A stretch of 64,000 nt of DNA from Branchiostoma floridae (taxonomy: Eukaryota > Chordata > Leptocardii > Amphioxiformes > Branchiostomatidae): the NCBI RefSeq assembly GCF_000003815.2, contig NC_049994.1, positions 11,283,736 through 11,347,735 on the forward strand, read 5' to 3'. Made by a program: the position numbers and the translations under genes. The notes below the pieces were generated by a model. It ran no database searches. It worked only from the letters and a program-made list of their open reading frames with translations, and was not told the DNA's origin. Positions 11,387 to 24,463 of this stretch are shown one piece after another (the stretch's first letter is position 1; each line of letters begins with the position of its first letter).

Positions 11387-12956
11387 GTGAGAGATTAATG
11401 TTTTTTCCAGACATATGAGCATTAAACAGCAACATTGTAAAGACTAATGGATGTAGTTTCGTCTTAGGCAGGGGTGCTTAAGAAGTATCGAACATCATTA
11501 CATATACCGGTCAGGTTTCTGTTGGTACTTTACAAATACTGTCCTAGTTACACGATCAAAAGAACTAGTACGCCTTGCCAGCTGTTGAAGTTGTCAATTA
11601 TCGGAAGAAAGGTAAGTAAAAGTGACGGCTATATAGGAACGGGTTGGAATATCCTATGGCAAAATGAGCGTTCCAATTTAGCGTAGCTGTTGAGATATTA
11701 CAAGTAGGTCATGAAAATCTAAATCGTAGAGCTTAAATCAATAAATATACGGCACATATGCTTGGCTATCTGAATCAAAATGTATTACGAAAGAGTACTT
11801 TATGAAAGTACAAAAGCAATATTGAAAATCAAGCCTTGCCATCACAGGCCATGATCTACCGACACCTACTGGTGCGGACATGCATGTATGCGAGTTATTG
11901 GGATATATATGGGAAGCCACGGTGAACGTAATTTGTGGACAATTGCGGTGTCCAGGGATGTGATGAGCACGATTGACCCCCACTCATGCCTGTAGAGTAT
12001 CTGATCACCGACGGCCGATGGGACAACCCGGGGAGTTGTAAAAGTGATCACAGAATCTATAACTCATAACATACCGCCTAATACTTTCCCATAGCATGAC
12101 ATCGACCTAGCTTGAAATCTCCAATTGCTGGCTCGAATTCCTTCCTTATGTCTATAAGAGTGGCAATTTGCCACCTGAAGCCTAGGCCTATGCTGTATGT
12201 GTAACAGAACTTCAAATATTTCCTCGCCCTGTGGTATTCTATTCTAGTCACAGAGAACAGGCACAGGCAGGTAATGATTACCATACATAGTTTTAGAGAA
12301 TGTATGAAGAAGATGATACAAAACAGCACTCACAGTACAAACTTCATGAAAGTAACGTACGAGATAAATGAAATTGCAAACGTTGCTTCTTTTTACAACG
12401 TTGTTAAATCTACAGCGTTTCCTAATTACAGAATACTTATTTCACCATCGTTAAGGTAATCCCCTGCACTACTAATTTCACTGGTTTGCTTGTGGTAAAA
12501 AATAAAAAAAACACAATACAATTTGTCAAATGATTTTCTTGATGGTTTGCTTGTATACCCTATGTATTTTAATAAACTATTTTGAACAAAAGCTGCATTG
12601 ACAATGGTCAATGCTTTGTTTTTACATTTTCACGCTGAAGCTAGTAGATATATTCCAAAGCGATCAGGTCCCGATAGACGTTTGTCTTTGGAAGGTGTTC
12701 CCATTGATTTAGATGATGGAAAGCCTGGTGTGAGTCCTAAAGGCACTTTTCTGGTCGTGAAAAGAGTGTTTTACGGTGCTAGTGTGAAGATGATGGACCA
12801 CTATACGTTTTACCATCAATAAGACAGGCTGTTGAGATAAAGCACACGGCTGATATACCCACACAGATCACTCAGGTACGCAGGGGACATTCATAACAAC
12901 ACTGCAAGAAGCAAGCGTAGATAAATATAGAGTTGTCAGAAGCAGTTGTCAGATTT
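11387..12956. other. No supported gene
   Basis: AT-rich flank of the retroelement. A minus-strand frame at 12078-12329 has a hydrophobic N-terminal half but no homology I recognise. Nothing else stands out. Confidence 0.5.
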
Positions 12957-13009
12957 GTCTTTTCGCACTTTCGGCACTTTCCTTTTCGTTCCTTTTCGCT
13001 TTTTTGCTA

Positions 13010-13093
13010 CCGAAAGTGCGAAAAGGAACGAAAAGGAACGAAGTATGAAGCAAACTAAAATAAAATCAATGAGAATATAAGGAACCGGTACTG
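13010..13093 (+). repeat. Left inverted arm of the fold-back element
   Basis: Pairs with 14110-14186 in opposite orientation. It carries two GAAAAGGAACG units, whereas the right arm carries a different number there, as expected for an array that expands and contracts. Confidence 0.7.
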
Positions 13094-14109
13094 CGGGCGT
13101 TAGAAGCCTATGAAACGTGTTTTCTTTTACTCAGAATTCGGCAATATCAAATTTTTACGGGGCTGTTTTAGGCTGTTGTGTTTGTGTGGCTAAATTATTC
13201 TCTGAAGATCAGCGAAATACAAGGAAACATAACTGAGATAAGAAAGTAAGGACTAAAATTCAGTTACTGGTGGGTGATGGATAAATATCGATTAATATAC
13301 ATTTTCAGAATGAGGAAAGATTGTAGCGTTGTTGTTGTATTTGGGTGGCTTCTGTTCTCCCAGGATGGGAGCGCCGCATGCAAATGACCTGCGATTATTT
13401 ACGTCTAATAGAAGTCCGGTCAGGAAGGATATGCTAATAAACTGCTGCCCCACGAGCATGACAACTCCCTTCAACAGGGCCCACAACATGGTTTTCTGGA
13501 AACTGGAGACATATCTTTTTGCTCGTTCACGACAAAAGAAAAGCTGTGAAAGGATAGACAAGTATACATTGTACCAAGGAGTTTTCTTCACGTTGTACCA
13601 TTATAAATTAGTAGTATTAATAATTTTGCGGGAAGAAATGGCCAACGTGAGGAATTTGTGCAAAGGATATTGGGAAACTACGGAGAGATCTGGCGGGCGA
13701 CTCACGTCTCCCGTGCAGGTTCGGCAGAAAAGGTCTTTGGAACCAGGCCTCAAAATGAAATCAACGCGGCGTCCCGATTGCCCGGGACCACTAGAAAACG
13801 ACTTTGTGACATTTTTGGGACCGTAGAAAAATAACCTACACCAGAATGTCAACCCGTCAAACGTTTTTCTAGCGTGCTACTCAGCGGCTTTCAACCCCCC
13901 CTCCCCCCATTTGATCTGAGACAGCCCGCGTGGGAACCCGGGACGCACTGATTCGTGACTCCGCCCATCGCCTTTGATTTGTCTTTAGCTATTTCCACGC
14001 GTGCACTTTCCCGCCGGTTCGCCGTTGAACCATTGGAGCTCTAGGAATTTCGTGGAACAAGCCACAAAATACAAAAAATAAAGTCCGTTTCAAATGCATT
14101 TGCCGATCA

Positions 14110-14186
14110 CAGTACCGTTACCTTATATTCCCATCGATTTTATTTCACTTTGCTTCATACTTCGTTCCTTTTCGCACTTTCGGTAC
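14110..14186 (-). repeat. Right inverted arm of the fold-back element
   Basis: Inverted partner of 13010-13093, joined on its right to the long CGTTCC array. Confidence 0.7.
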
Positions 14187-14398
14187 TTTCCTTTTCGTTC
14201 CTTTTCGTTCCTATCCAATCGTTTCGGTCCTTTTCGTTCCTTTTCGCACTTTCGGTACTTTCCTTTTCGTTCCTTTTCGTTCCTTTTCGCACTTTCGGTA
14301 CTTTCCTTTTCGTTCCTTTTCGTTCCCTTTCGTTCCGTTCCTTTTCGTTCCTTTTCGTTCCTTTTCGCTCCTTTTCGTTCCTTTTCGCACTTTCGGTA
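14160..14398. repeat. Tandem array of CGTTCCTTTTCG / CGCACTTTCGGTAC units
   Basis: About 240 bp of 10-11 bp units (TTCCTTTTCG and variants) punctuated by the module CGCACTTTCGGTAC four times, with one foreign interruption near 14213-14225. Apparent frames through it are Lys/Glu/Arg or Phe/Ser repeats and are not coding. Confidence 0.9.
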
Positions 14399-14440
14399 CA
14401 CCGCTCAAAACTACTCAATTCAGCATTAAAATACCACATA

Positions 14441-17400
14441 TCTACGGGAGGTCGTCATTTTTTCTTGACGTGTGCCGTTATCATTCATCATAATAGAAGG
14501 CCATCGTTTAGTTTTACAGTTGTCCGGTTGAGAAGGTCACACTGTCCTTCTTTGGCATAGAACGATGTCCATGGTGAAGGTTGGACGTCCAAGAATAGAA
14601 GGCATCTCTTAAAAGAGGTTTTGAACCGTCATCTGGCTGACCCTAATCTTTGATCTCTGCTTTCACTGAAGCAGAGAAAAGGGCACGACGAGACAGGGCC
14701 CATTCTCAGCGCACTACATCTTTGTCAAATTGGCTGCTGACAACAATTGTGTGCCCGAACTTTTTTTCCAGTGAAAGTTGCAGTATTGTGCCTCTGGTGC
14801 CGGTTGCCATTAGTTACGTTATGCTTTATGATACATGAAGTATCTGACTTCTGCTTTTGAGATACGTAAGTCATTACACTAGTAATTACAGCAGCTCTAC
14901 GTAATCTGTACAACTATTATCGCAAAATGTCTACTTTTGCTGAGTGGTAATGACGGACATTTGGTAGATTCCAGCTTTCAAAACTGCCTGCTATTTTCCT
15001 CAACAACTCAGTAATTGCGAAGCTTTGAGCGACACCATTCCTAATTCCCCGTCGTCAAAAGCATCATGATGACAATGACATTTCTCAAACATTGAGAGAT
15101 GATTATATGAGGAAATTATATGGGGAAGTTATGACGGATTTTGGCGCCTTTGGGTATGGATAAAGAAAATTACAAGATGAGATGTCAGCGTAATGCTACA
15201 GTACTAGTAAAGACTTGAGAAGTACCAATATTCTGATATGGTTATATGTGCCGTCACTTGTCACACATGGATTAATGTGTCGCTCCAATAGCTGATTGCT
15301 GCAAGTCAGACCAACTCATCATAAAAGGTTGAGTTGATACAAGTTGATATATAAGCATCATGCTACCCCAGAATTGAGAATGACTGCTAATACATTAAAA
15401 TATACCTTTTGATATACACGGGGTGGGAAGAGAACTATCGAATTTGCCGTTGGTAGCACATCAGTACGCAACATGAAATGATGTATTTTTGTTTTGAATT
15501 TTATAAGCTAGCATTATGCCTTGCCTTATGTAAGAGGGTCAAGGACCATATGGCAGCCTCTAGACCAGTCTCTTGTCTTTGGGTAGTTTTATGTGTACAT
15601 CTAGCTAGTGGTGATTTCCACAGAATGTCACCCTCCTCCCCGTGGCTCTAATAACTGTATACATTGTATTGGGATGTCAAAACATTTGATATAAAGCATA
15701 GGGCCCTGCGTTTGTTTTTGATAGTACATGTGTAAATAAGCAGGTTTTCCCACCCAAACTATGAACTGTATGTCAAGTTGTTCTCTAATAGCGCTCTCGA
15801 TGTGAAAATGCTAAACATGTAATTAAAATATTTGATAATAATACAATTACGCCCTGCCATACTCAACTAAAACATCGGCTGACTAGACTAGAAACTTTTA
15901 AGCAATTAATCGTTGATCTTTTTACACTGTTGACAAGTCAACACAACTGATAATGCCTTACAACAATGATAAGGCTAGTTGTTCTCTTGCATTGTTTTGC
16001 TGGAAATAGAGCTAGAGAGTTAATATGTCAACACAGGGTACCCAGTTCTACAATGCAACAGAACGTTCTGATGTTAGCTGTAAGTTGTTTTGATGCCAGG
16101 CTCTAATGCTTCCAGACATACTATATTTTCACTACACCGCTGTAGGATATATCCCTATCGACGTATAAAAGTAATTATGCTTGCCCCGGTAGAGATATGG
16201 GGACGATACCTTGTCAAAAGATCATGTCAGTGGCTACGCACTCTATGTCAAAAAACCCACGGCTTCAATTACTCCGATTGGAAAGCACTCTAGACCTATC
16301 AACCCGTTCGCCAGCCCAGATTACTTTGCTACAAGGCCTGCGGCATTTGACCCCGCCATGACCCTTACTATTCGAGCAAGTCGATCCCCCCCTCCCTTGT
16401 GATAACGCTGGCCTTATTTGCCTAATAGCACAGGAGGAGGGAAAAACCAATACCTGACCTTATTGCTGAACTCATCTCTGTAAGCTTAGCCTTTTTGATG
16501 GCGGGCCACTCGGATCGACGTGTATCCGTCAATGTGGCTAAGTCGTGCTGTAACGCAATAGAAGGTAGACGAAAACCACAGACATGATCGTGCTATATGA
16601 GACATTACTGTGGGCCATGGCTGGGTCAATGATGATGGCGGCTTTACATGTGGCTAGATACGTATTTCTCATGCCTGATGCTTTTACAACGAGAGCTTAT
16701 GGACAATCCCGATCTGGCATGATATCGTTTTGATGGCTATCATCGCCACAGCGTATTTGCACGCCAAGACGTATATCCTGTTGCCTTTGGTGGGTACAGA
16801 ACCAGAGTAATGATACTTCAGTGGTATATTCTGTGTCCTGATTCAACCTTCTAGATCTGAAGGGAGTATCTGATTGAAGCTGCTGCGGTATGTTGGCAGC
16901 ATGACTGCGGCCGAGCGATTTGACAGAGCTCTCCAAGAATTTCATAGATAATCATAAAACGGCCCTTTTTACGCTTTGTGTTTTAGTGGTACTTACAAGT
17001 ATACGTTACAGTTTCCTGAGTAACTTTTGAATGATATTCCCATTACAAAGTCAACACAAATCTAATCTAGAACGTAGTGATGCCGACAACGCACCAGAGT
17101 CCAGTGCGATACACCCTTTACTGTATAATGTTATTTGGGTGGGGCAGGGGACTGAATAATTGCCGATATCACAGAGGTCCAATATACTATACATAATTCA
17201 AAGTTAAGCTGAATATAGGCTTCAGATATTTCTCATGTTTTATTCTGCACATTATCATTTCTTTGCGTAAGAAATGGGAAACGCCGACTTTATAATGTTC
17301 TGCACGTACCAATCACTTGTGAAGGCCTACATTATACGTCATAGAAAACTAAAGAAAAACATTGGAAATTAAAGTACTTGAAACAGGTTGCACAAAAGTC

Positions 17401-20400
17401 CAGTTACATGTAGGACAGGCTGTAGGTAGATGTTAAGCCTATAAAACCGCTCCACACAGCAGCTTAGGTGCTAAGTGCATGCTGTAAAACAAACGACGTT
17501 GCACAGGCGTGGAATGGTACGAAAAGAAAATGTGCTTCGACTGCACCGTGGAAACGCTCTTAGAAATATCGCCTCTGTCATCAGTACACAATAAAACAAT
17601 AATGAAAAACTCAGCGGGAATGAATAGAACCGCACGAAGCTGTCAAGCTATGGATACGGGGTGAATCGGGTTATGTTGGTAAAACAGTTCGTATCGACGT
17701 TGCAGCAGGAATGACACATTGACTTACAATTTCCTTCGCGTTTTTGACCTGGGTCGAGTCTATTCGGCAACGGCGTATTTCAAGTCTCCCTTCACAAAGA
17801 GATAAAAGATATGAAGAAAAGACTGGAGCATTTTTCACTGGGAAGTTGTCTCTTTCATTCTGTTTATCGGTTACGTGAAAAGTCCTAAAGGTCTTTTAAC
17901 TGCCAGGAGTAAGTGATGACTATAATTACAGGAGACGTGTGTTTGATGATTGAAATTGTCCTTGATGCATCACCGAGGCTCTTTATGGTGCCTGGAGCTG
18001 GTGTGATATCAGTTGGAACCGTAATTTTTAGCTAACCAAATACGTTAGTCTCAAGGTCAAAATAGCACTTGATGTAAGGAAGCTTTTTTTCTAAATACGA
18101 AGATACAATGACATCTACAAAGGTCATAAGAATAGACGGTACAGCAGCTGATGTTTGATAATTGCCATGTTCATCTTCTGAAAATGCAATTATGTGATAT
18201 CACTAGGCTTCAAAACGGCCATTACTTCTTAAAAACGTAATCAGTTGCATCAGGCTGAGTTGATCCATCGAACAAAAAATTAGTTTTCTTATGTACACAG
18301 TATTATTTACACTTAGGAATACAGCAGAGAAGCAGAGGCATGTTCACCACTGAGAAAAAGTTGTGTACTGATGTCTACTCCCTTGTCCCCCATTGTAGGT
18401 GGTAAAGGCTAGAAGAAAACTATGTTTATCACTAAAAGATAGCCCTCAGAAATAGTTTTCAACTGATATCAATAAATTGGTTCCCTGATTTACGTGGTAA
18501 AGGCTATGAAGAAGCCTTACGGTAATTGTACTGTTTCCTTTCTTTGAAGTCGTTGCGTGGTGCTCAGTAATCATTCACTTTGTTGCGCTCATCATTGATG
18601 TTCTTTAATTACAAGATTTTAAAACTAATTGTCTCCTGTGTCGTTTCCGCGTTTGTCTCAAGAAAAAAAGTTGCATTGATTGATGAAACAATGACATGAC
18701 GTTGTGTATCATCTGTTTCAGGAACCACAGCTGAGTGCCACGGCACTGCACGGTGCAGACTGTACATCAATGATACCACCGGCAGCGTGATACCACCTCC
18801 AACAGCTGAACAAAGATGTCGACATCCGTCATTCTGGATGATATCAACAAGCTTCAGCCTTTGTCCTTTTGGGAGGTGACGCCGAGGACGTCTGACAACT
18901 CGAAAAAAATGTCAGCTCTAAATGTTACACGGAAAACAGAGACCCCGTAAACGCTGATATTTCGCTGTCGTACACGGTTGAGCTGTTCCAAGGCTACTGG
19001 TGGTCTGAAGAATAGGACGGTGAAGGTCATTCGACTTACTTATGCTGCTGCGACTTCTGCAGGAATGAATATGTATTCTCGACAACTTTGCAATCCAAGA
19101 TACTTATAAAGTAAGCTTAACACAGATATGCATTGTTGTTTATGCGTAGCAAGCATGAAAATCTTTTGCATAGGAAACACGCTGGACGTTGTGAAATGTA
19201 TAACGTCGTATCATTCCATTGTATGTAACCTTATTCTATTTTTGGCGAGCACTGTGAAACTTTGTATTTTTCAGTTAAAGTGTGATTGACAATCTGTGTT
19301 TGCAAATAAATCTTTGTATTGTTCAGAGCTAAAGCGTGAATGAAAAAGTTTATCCATTGATACCGCTCGAACTATGGAATGACTGAATACTATGGCCACG
19401 TACACAAAAGGAAAATTATTACAGAGACAAGTATCGCAATACGCGATGCCAGTTATGCCTTTTGGTTGACAGTGATGCACTAGAAGCCGACGGGAGATTA
19501 AAGTTTATTCTAATATTATTTCTAGAGAGGGCAAGAGGTCGGTAAAATATCTTGTCTGTAAAAAAAAACAAGATGAAAGGTAGTAGGTACGTGTAAGGGA
19601 AACAAAACTAAAAATGGTTTGCTGTAGCTCCTGAAACTCAATCTGTGTTGTAATAATATCAGTGCATCATTGGATATAGAGCATAGGATCAGATTATGTT
19701 CTTGTTTACTGTGCCAACAAAATCAAGCATATGATCAGGGAACTTTTCTTAAAACATTGTCAGTATTTCTTTTGAAAAGTGTTGCTATATAAAGGAGACA
19801 ACTCTTCCTGTGTGAATAGCAATTGTGTTGGCACGCTTCTAATAAAGTCACATAAGAGAGTAAGTTCAGGTGTTTTTACATTTTCATACTTTTCCGAAAA
19901 ACGAGCAGGAATATGGGTGATCTGAAGTACGTACACTACTGCAATTTCAAAATTTACCGGTTGCATGCTTGGCCCCATGGCCCCATGGCCCCAGGGTTAG
20001 TGTAGCAAAAGGCACGTTCATAAGCGACAGAAATAGTAGTTGTAGCCAAATGTTACACCAAGACATCAAGTCATTTTGAATTCCGACTCAATTGTCTGCT
20101 GGTTACTGCTGCCTTTGCCCAGTTGGATTAGTCTCCTACTTTATTGCAGGTCGAGGTTTACAACGTAATTGCCTTTTTATTGTGTAAAAGTGTGCCAAGG
20201 ACACCAACACATTTATCACCACTGACAATCATACAAAGATATCGCAAATGTCATCCCCAATCAAGCAACTGGTCCATGTTTAATGATCGTGAAGGCCTGT
20301 TAAAGTAGTTGCCAGTAGTTAATGAAAGAGTAGGAGTGGCGCAGGTTACGTTCGTGTATGAAGTAAATGTGTTACACAGTTTGACCCGTTTGATTTACAA

Positions 20401-22934
20401 TATACGGGCTGTGCACTGGATTAAAAGACCAAAAGTTAGGAAAGGTAGTTACCATGCTTCACTAAACCAATCATTCATTATGTTTTCACATCTCATATTG
20501 TTATCTTAGCATCCTATATGTGGTATGATTATATAGAGGACAATGATATAAAATACCTGACACATTTTTCACGCAGCAGCAGTACACATATATACGGGGC
20601 CCGGGGATATCCATAAGTTCCATACTTACGAGGCATTGGTGACATAAACATCCGATGTATTCTCTTGCTCTTCAACTCCCAAGTCCATAATAGAATATGC
20701 TACACAAATCTATAAATCATGTTAATGACCAGTATACTCTCATGATTCAGGGACACGTGTATCCATTGTTAACGACACCAGCTATAGCTTCAGAGGGGAA
20801 TTGACGATTGTAACTTGCAAGATTGATGTCCAATCTTCGTGCACGAGAAAATGACCAAGGCAAGAAAGTACAGGTTGAAACGAGAAACCGAATAAAGAAT
20901 TTTCCTCAGGGGAAGCTAAGCGTATATAATGTATATCAGATGATGGCCTACTGGAATGATGTAATACGTACCCAGGGATTACTGCTTCATTAGTTGGCTT
21001 ATTTGATAGTGTAAAATCTACGATCAGCTTTTCCAGAAAGTCCATCTAGCAAAAAGAACAGCATGACTCGAAGAGAAGGGATCAACCCAAATTGCAGTCA
21101 ATTTCCTCTGGGTCCTTCTAATCGTTTAGAACATAGGAAGATCTCATTCCAGAAAATTGCCTCTCACATAAAATTAGTAATAACATGGATAACGACAGAC
21201 TTATGGCAAATGATAGTCGCCCCCAGAATAAGCCATTATGGATTTAATCTGGAATGTAAAGTGTTATGTTGTGATAGTGACTCATCAATGGTAGCGATTA
21301 AAGCTTAATTTTTGTCGTGATGGGTGATACCTCTCATTTGATGTGATCCAAGGTGGAGCAGCAACTTACATCTATTACCACTATCTTCTTAACTTGTATG
21401 TCATCATCTATTTCTACTAAGTGCATTGTCTGTTGAAACCATAATAAGAATGACGGTTTCAAAATAGCATGTCAAGAATGTCTCGTACGTACAATATGAG
21501 ATTGACTTTCAGGGTCCAATAGAGAATCATGCGAGTAGACTAAATGGTCTGAACATATAAAAGCATTATGAGTTGATATAAACAGGCAAAACATGTTTTT
21601 TAGCTATTCTAAATTGATATGAAAGATGCAGATGATAGTTGGAAGTTATCGTAGAAAGTTCCATTAAATTGTCTCACAAAAATAAGCATTAGATCAGGCA
21701 GATGTTCAAGAAACATATCTAACATTATGTGAAGCCCAGAGTTATTGCATTTCTTCTCGAAATGCAGGAAACGAAGGGGTCGCTGTTCCATCAACTGTCA
21801 GCCAGAGTTGCCTGAGGAGCATCTGATGAAAGCGGCACGCGGCAACTATTTTTGTCATGTCAACACACCCATCCACCCATCCATCCAGTCATACACACAT
21901 ATACACGTTCACTGATACGGCTGGAAAGAGACAAAGTCTTTGATATCTTGCCAGAAAGATGCATGGAATAAAAACAAAGCCTTGCCAATGTTTCATACAT
22001 GCACATGGCTGGGTTGCGACTGATCAGAAGAAAACCCACTGGAACCGGTGATATTTAAATTTTTGAACTGCATATAAAAAGATTGCAAATGAGAATAAAC
22101 TGCATTGCACTGTTTGAAACTTACACAATGATGATTACTGCTAGCTATGCCGAAATAACAATGCACAACCGCTTCATCGTAGGATTATACCATTAAATCA
22201 ATCCATTATGTATTTTCTTGATTACTACTATGTACTTGTTTTAATTACTGCCACAGACTACAAGGAAAGTACGATGATCTTGAAGTGCCTTCCATTGCCG
22301 GTGCCTTGATCATCAATGCGACTGTTTTCCAAGTCGATACAGCACTTCATTGCTAAACCATCAAACATTCATTGTTCTTTTTTCTTGCTTCCGGCTGAGA
22401 AGATCAATAAGATAATGTTTTCATTGAAACAGAGCAACCAAGAACTGCGCTGCATATATGAATTTCAAACAAGCTCAGGTATTCGACTGAAATGATGATT
22501 AACATTATTCCCTCTACACCTCCCACAGAACTTGATATGAACAAAGGGATAACATAAGTGTTGAACAACAAAAACAATTCAATAAGTACGAGGATAATAA
22601 ATCCAACAGGACAGCTATGCATGTTCATTAGAAACAAAAGGATGTTCTAGTACACCCCATTAATTGATCATATTTTCAAAAGGAGTAATAAGCTATGGGA
22701 CTGTAAATGGCTCAGAAAAGCTCAAGAAAGCATGTCGGTCAAAGGAAAGGCACGGGGACCGTTTGTGCCGAAGTAACATTTGTTTTAATTAAGTAACATT
22801 TGTTTTAATTGTAGCATTTGACAGCGTGTACTACAGGTCATTACCCAACAGCTGCTCATGCATATGGTGACCGCGTGAAGAACAACAAGATGAGATCCAG
22901 ATCCGTGAATCGATTAATCAGGTTGGTACGTCAC
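14441..22934. other. Long region without a supported gene
   Basis: About 8.5 kb of AT-rich DNA with only short, protein-unlike frames. Points of note: a GGCCCCAT triplication at 19975-19995; a direct repeat of AAGTAACATTTGTTTTAATT at about 22782-22821; and a possible splice-acceptor-led frame at about 18721-18880 described in the findings. It may be intergenic or a long upstream intron of the Ig gene. Confidence 0.45.
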
Positions 22935-23073
22935 TGAATAAAGGGACTCTTTTTACACAACCATTATTTTATCATATGAACCAGTCAGAATTATCATGAA
23001 GAAGGTGACAGATGGTCACCGAAACGTCGGTCAGAATATAATAATGGTTGTGCAAAAAGAGTCTCTTTATTCA
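22935..23073. mobile_element. Small inverted-repeat element with an internal hairpin
   Basis: Arms of about 36 bp (22935-22970 and 23037-23073) are inverted copies with a few mismatches, each carrying an ACTCTTTTT(A/G)CACAACCATTAT stretch. The 66-bp centre contains a 6-bp stem, GGTGAC/GTCACC (23004-23009 and 23015-23020), followed by GAAACGTCGG. It resembles a MITE, or a fragment of a retroelement carrying a hammerhead-like motif. No protein is encoded. Confidence 0.6.
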
Positions 23074-23967
23074 ACAAGAAGAGATATTCACAAGGGCTGT
23101 AGTTAAAAAAAGTGAATAAGAGTGCCACAATCACCATCAGAGTTGTCTTTCAAGAGAGAACGATCAAAACTCAGCCCACGTTCCGCGGTTTACTGCTTAT
23201 CCGACTCCCAATTACTAATACTTTTCTCAGCCCCATGAGTTAATGGATAAGCCTGTCTTCTCAGAAAAGGAGAACCGTGCAATTTTCGTCGATTAAGTTG
23301 TATACGCTATGTACCTTTATGACAGTAATTGAGGTTGCTTGGGGGCATTTATGGCCACCATTAGCGGTTAAACACGAATATCAATACGCAATTCCCCCAT
23401 GCTTGTGCCTGTTTCTTTCATCAGTGGAAAGGGTGGATCTTCCATTTGCTTGGAGAGAACAATTGACTGAACTATGGGCATAAAAATGCAAGCAATCTAT
23501 GAATGCAATTCACAGAGATAACATTTGGGAAATGTGATGAGCTGTATTCACGAGTATTCTCACAAGAAAAGACGGAAATACTTAAAAAAAAGTTTTTGCT
23601 CATCACTTGGATGGACATTGCTAGCATTTTAGTATAAGAAATTAATTTTATAGGTTAATTTTGTATATTCCTCATACATAGGCAAAAGACGAGTCACGAC
23701 TAAAGTCCTGCGGGGTATGCCACCCTTTAAATCCAAGATGCACTCTACTTAAATGGAATACAGTTGAATATTGATACTTGCCATGTCATGTATACTTAAT
23801 TCGCCATATATTCAGCTGTAACGATATTGGGCCGTTCTTTAAGAATAGATAGCCAAGAGTAGATAAGAATGGATTGTATATCATATGCAATCTTCCGAAA
23901 CTTGACACCAAATGAGCATCATCGTAGATAACTACATCATCGGAAAAACTTATCCATTAGCAGATTA
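23074..23967. other. No supported gene
   Basis: AT-rich stretch between the hairpin element and the tandem repeat. The only long frame (23277-23483) has no recognised similarity. Confidence 0.5.
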
Positions 23968-24463
23968 TTCCCTCAATACCATGTGTTGTATAAAGTGAGG
24001 TACCAGCAAATTAAATTTAAACCTGGTATTTACCATTGAAGAAATGTGCTACAGTCTCCATTGACTATCAACCTCCATTCGGGTTTTCCTTCGATTGTTG
24101 ATGGATCAGGATCTGACCATTATCGTTACACATCTTTCCCTCAAGACCATGTATTATATAGTGGGGTGCCAGCAAATTTAAACCTGGTATTTACCTTTGA
24201 ATGAATGTGCTACAGTCTACATTGACTATTGACATCAATTCAGGTTTTCCTTCGATTGCTGATGGATCAGGATCTGACCATTATCGTTACACATTAGAAG
24301 ATTTTTCCCTCAAGACCATGTATTGTATAGTGGGGTGCCAGCAAATTTAAACCTGGTATTTACCTTTGAATGAATGTGCTACAGTCTACATTGACTATTG
24401 ACATCAATTCAGGTTTTCCTTCGATTGCTGATGGATCAGGATCTGACCATCGTCGTTATAGAT
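23968..24463 (+). repeat. Tandem repeat, three copies of about 168 bp
   Basis: Units start near 23968, 24136 and 24305, each opening with TTCCCTCAA(T/G)ACCATGT and closing with GATGGATCAGGATCTGACCAT. Copies 2 and 3 are nearly identical and copy 1 is more diverged, which suggests two rounds of duplication. Confidence 0.9.

Larger units (their letters stand above)
12957..14400. mobile_element. Fold-back (inverted-repeat) element with CGTTCCTTTTCG-type arms
   Basis: The left part (12957-13046) is itself a hairpin, with CGCACTTTCGG facing CCGAAAGTGCG. The segment 13010-13093 recurs inverted at 14110-14186 with roughly 85% identity, including a shared unique flank (GCTTCATAC, then a TTATATTC-containing stretch, then CAGTACC). 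The right end expands into a 240-bp array of TTCCTTTTCG units. The centre (about 13094-14109) has no recognised transposase. The layout matches fold-back or long-TIR DNA elements; exact ends and target duplications are not determined. Confidence 0.55.

Noticed and set aside
12078-12329. Minus-strand 83-codon frame with a hydrophobic N-terminal half
   Set aside because: No family resemblance, no splice context, and a length expected by chance.
13329-13826. 165-codon frame in the centre of the fold-back element
   Set aside because: No recognisable domain; antisense frames are equally open, so it is not supported as a transposase.
14094-14560. Lys/Glu/Arg- or Phe/Ser-rich frames
   Set aside because: Products of the CGTTCCTTTTCG tandem array, open in several frames because of the repeat.
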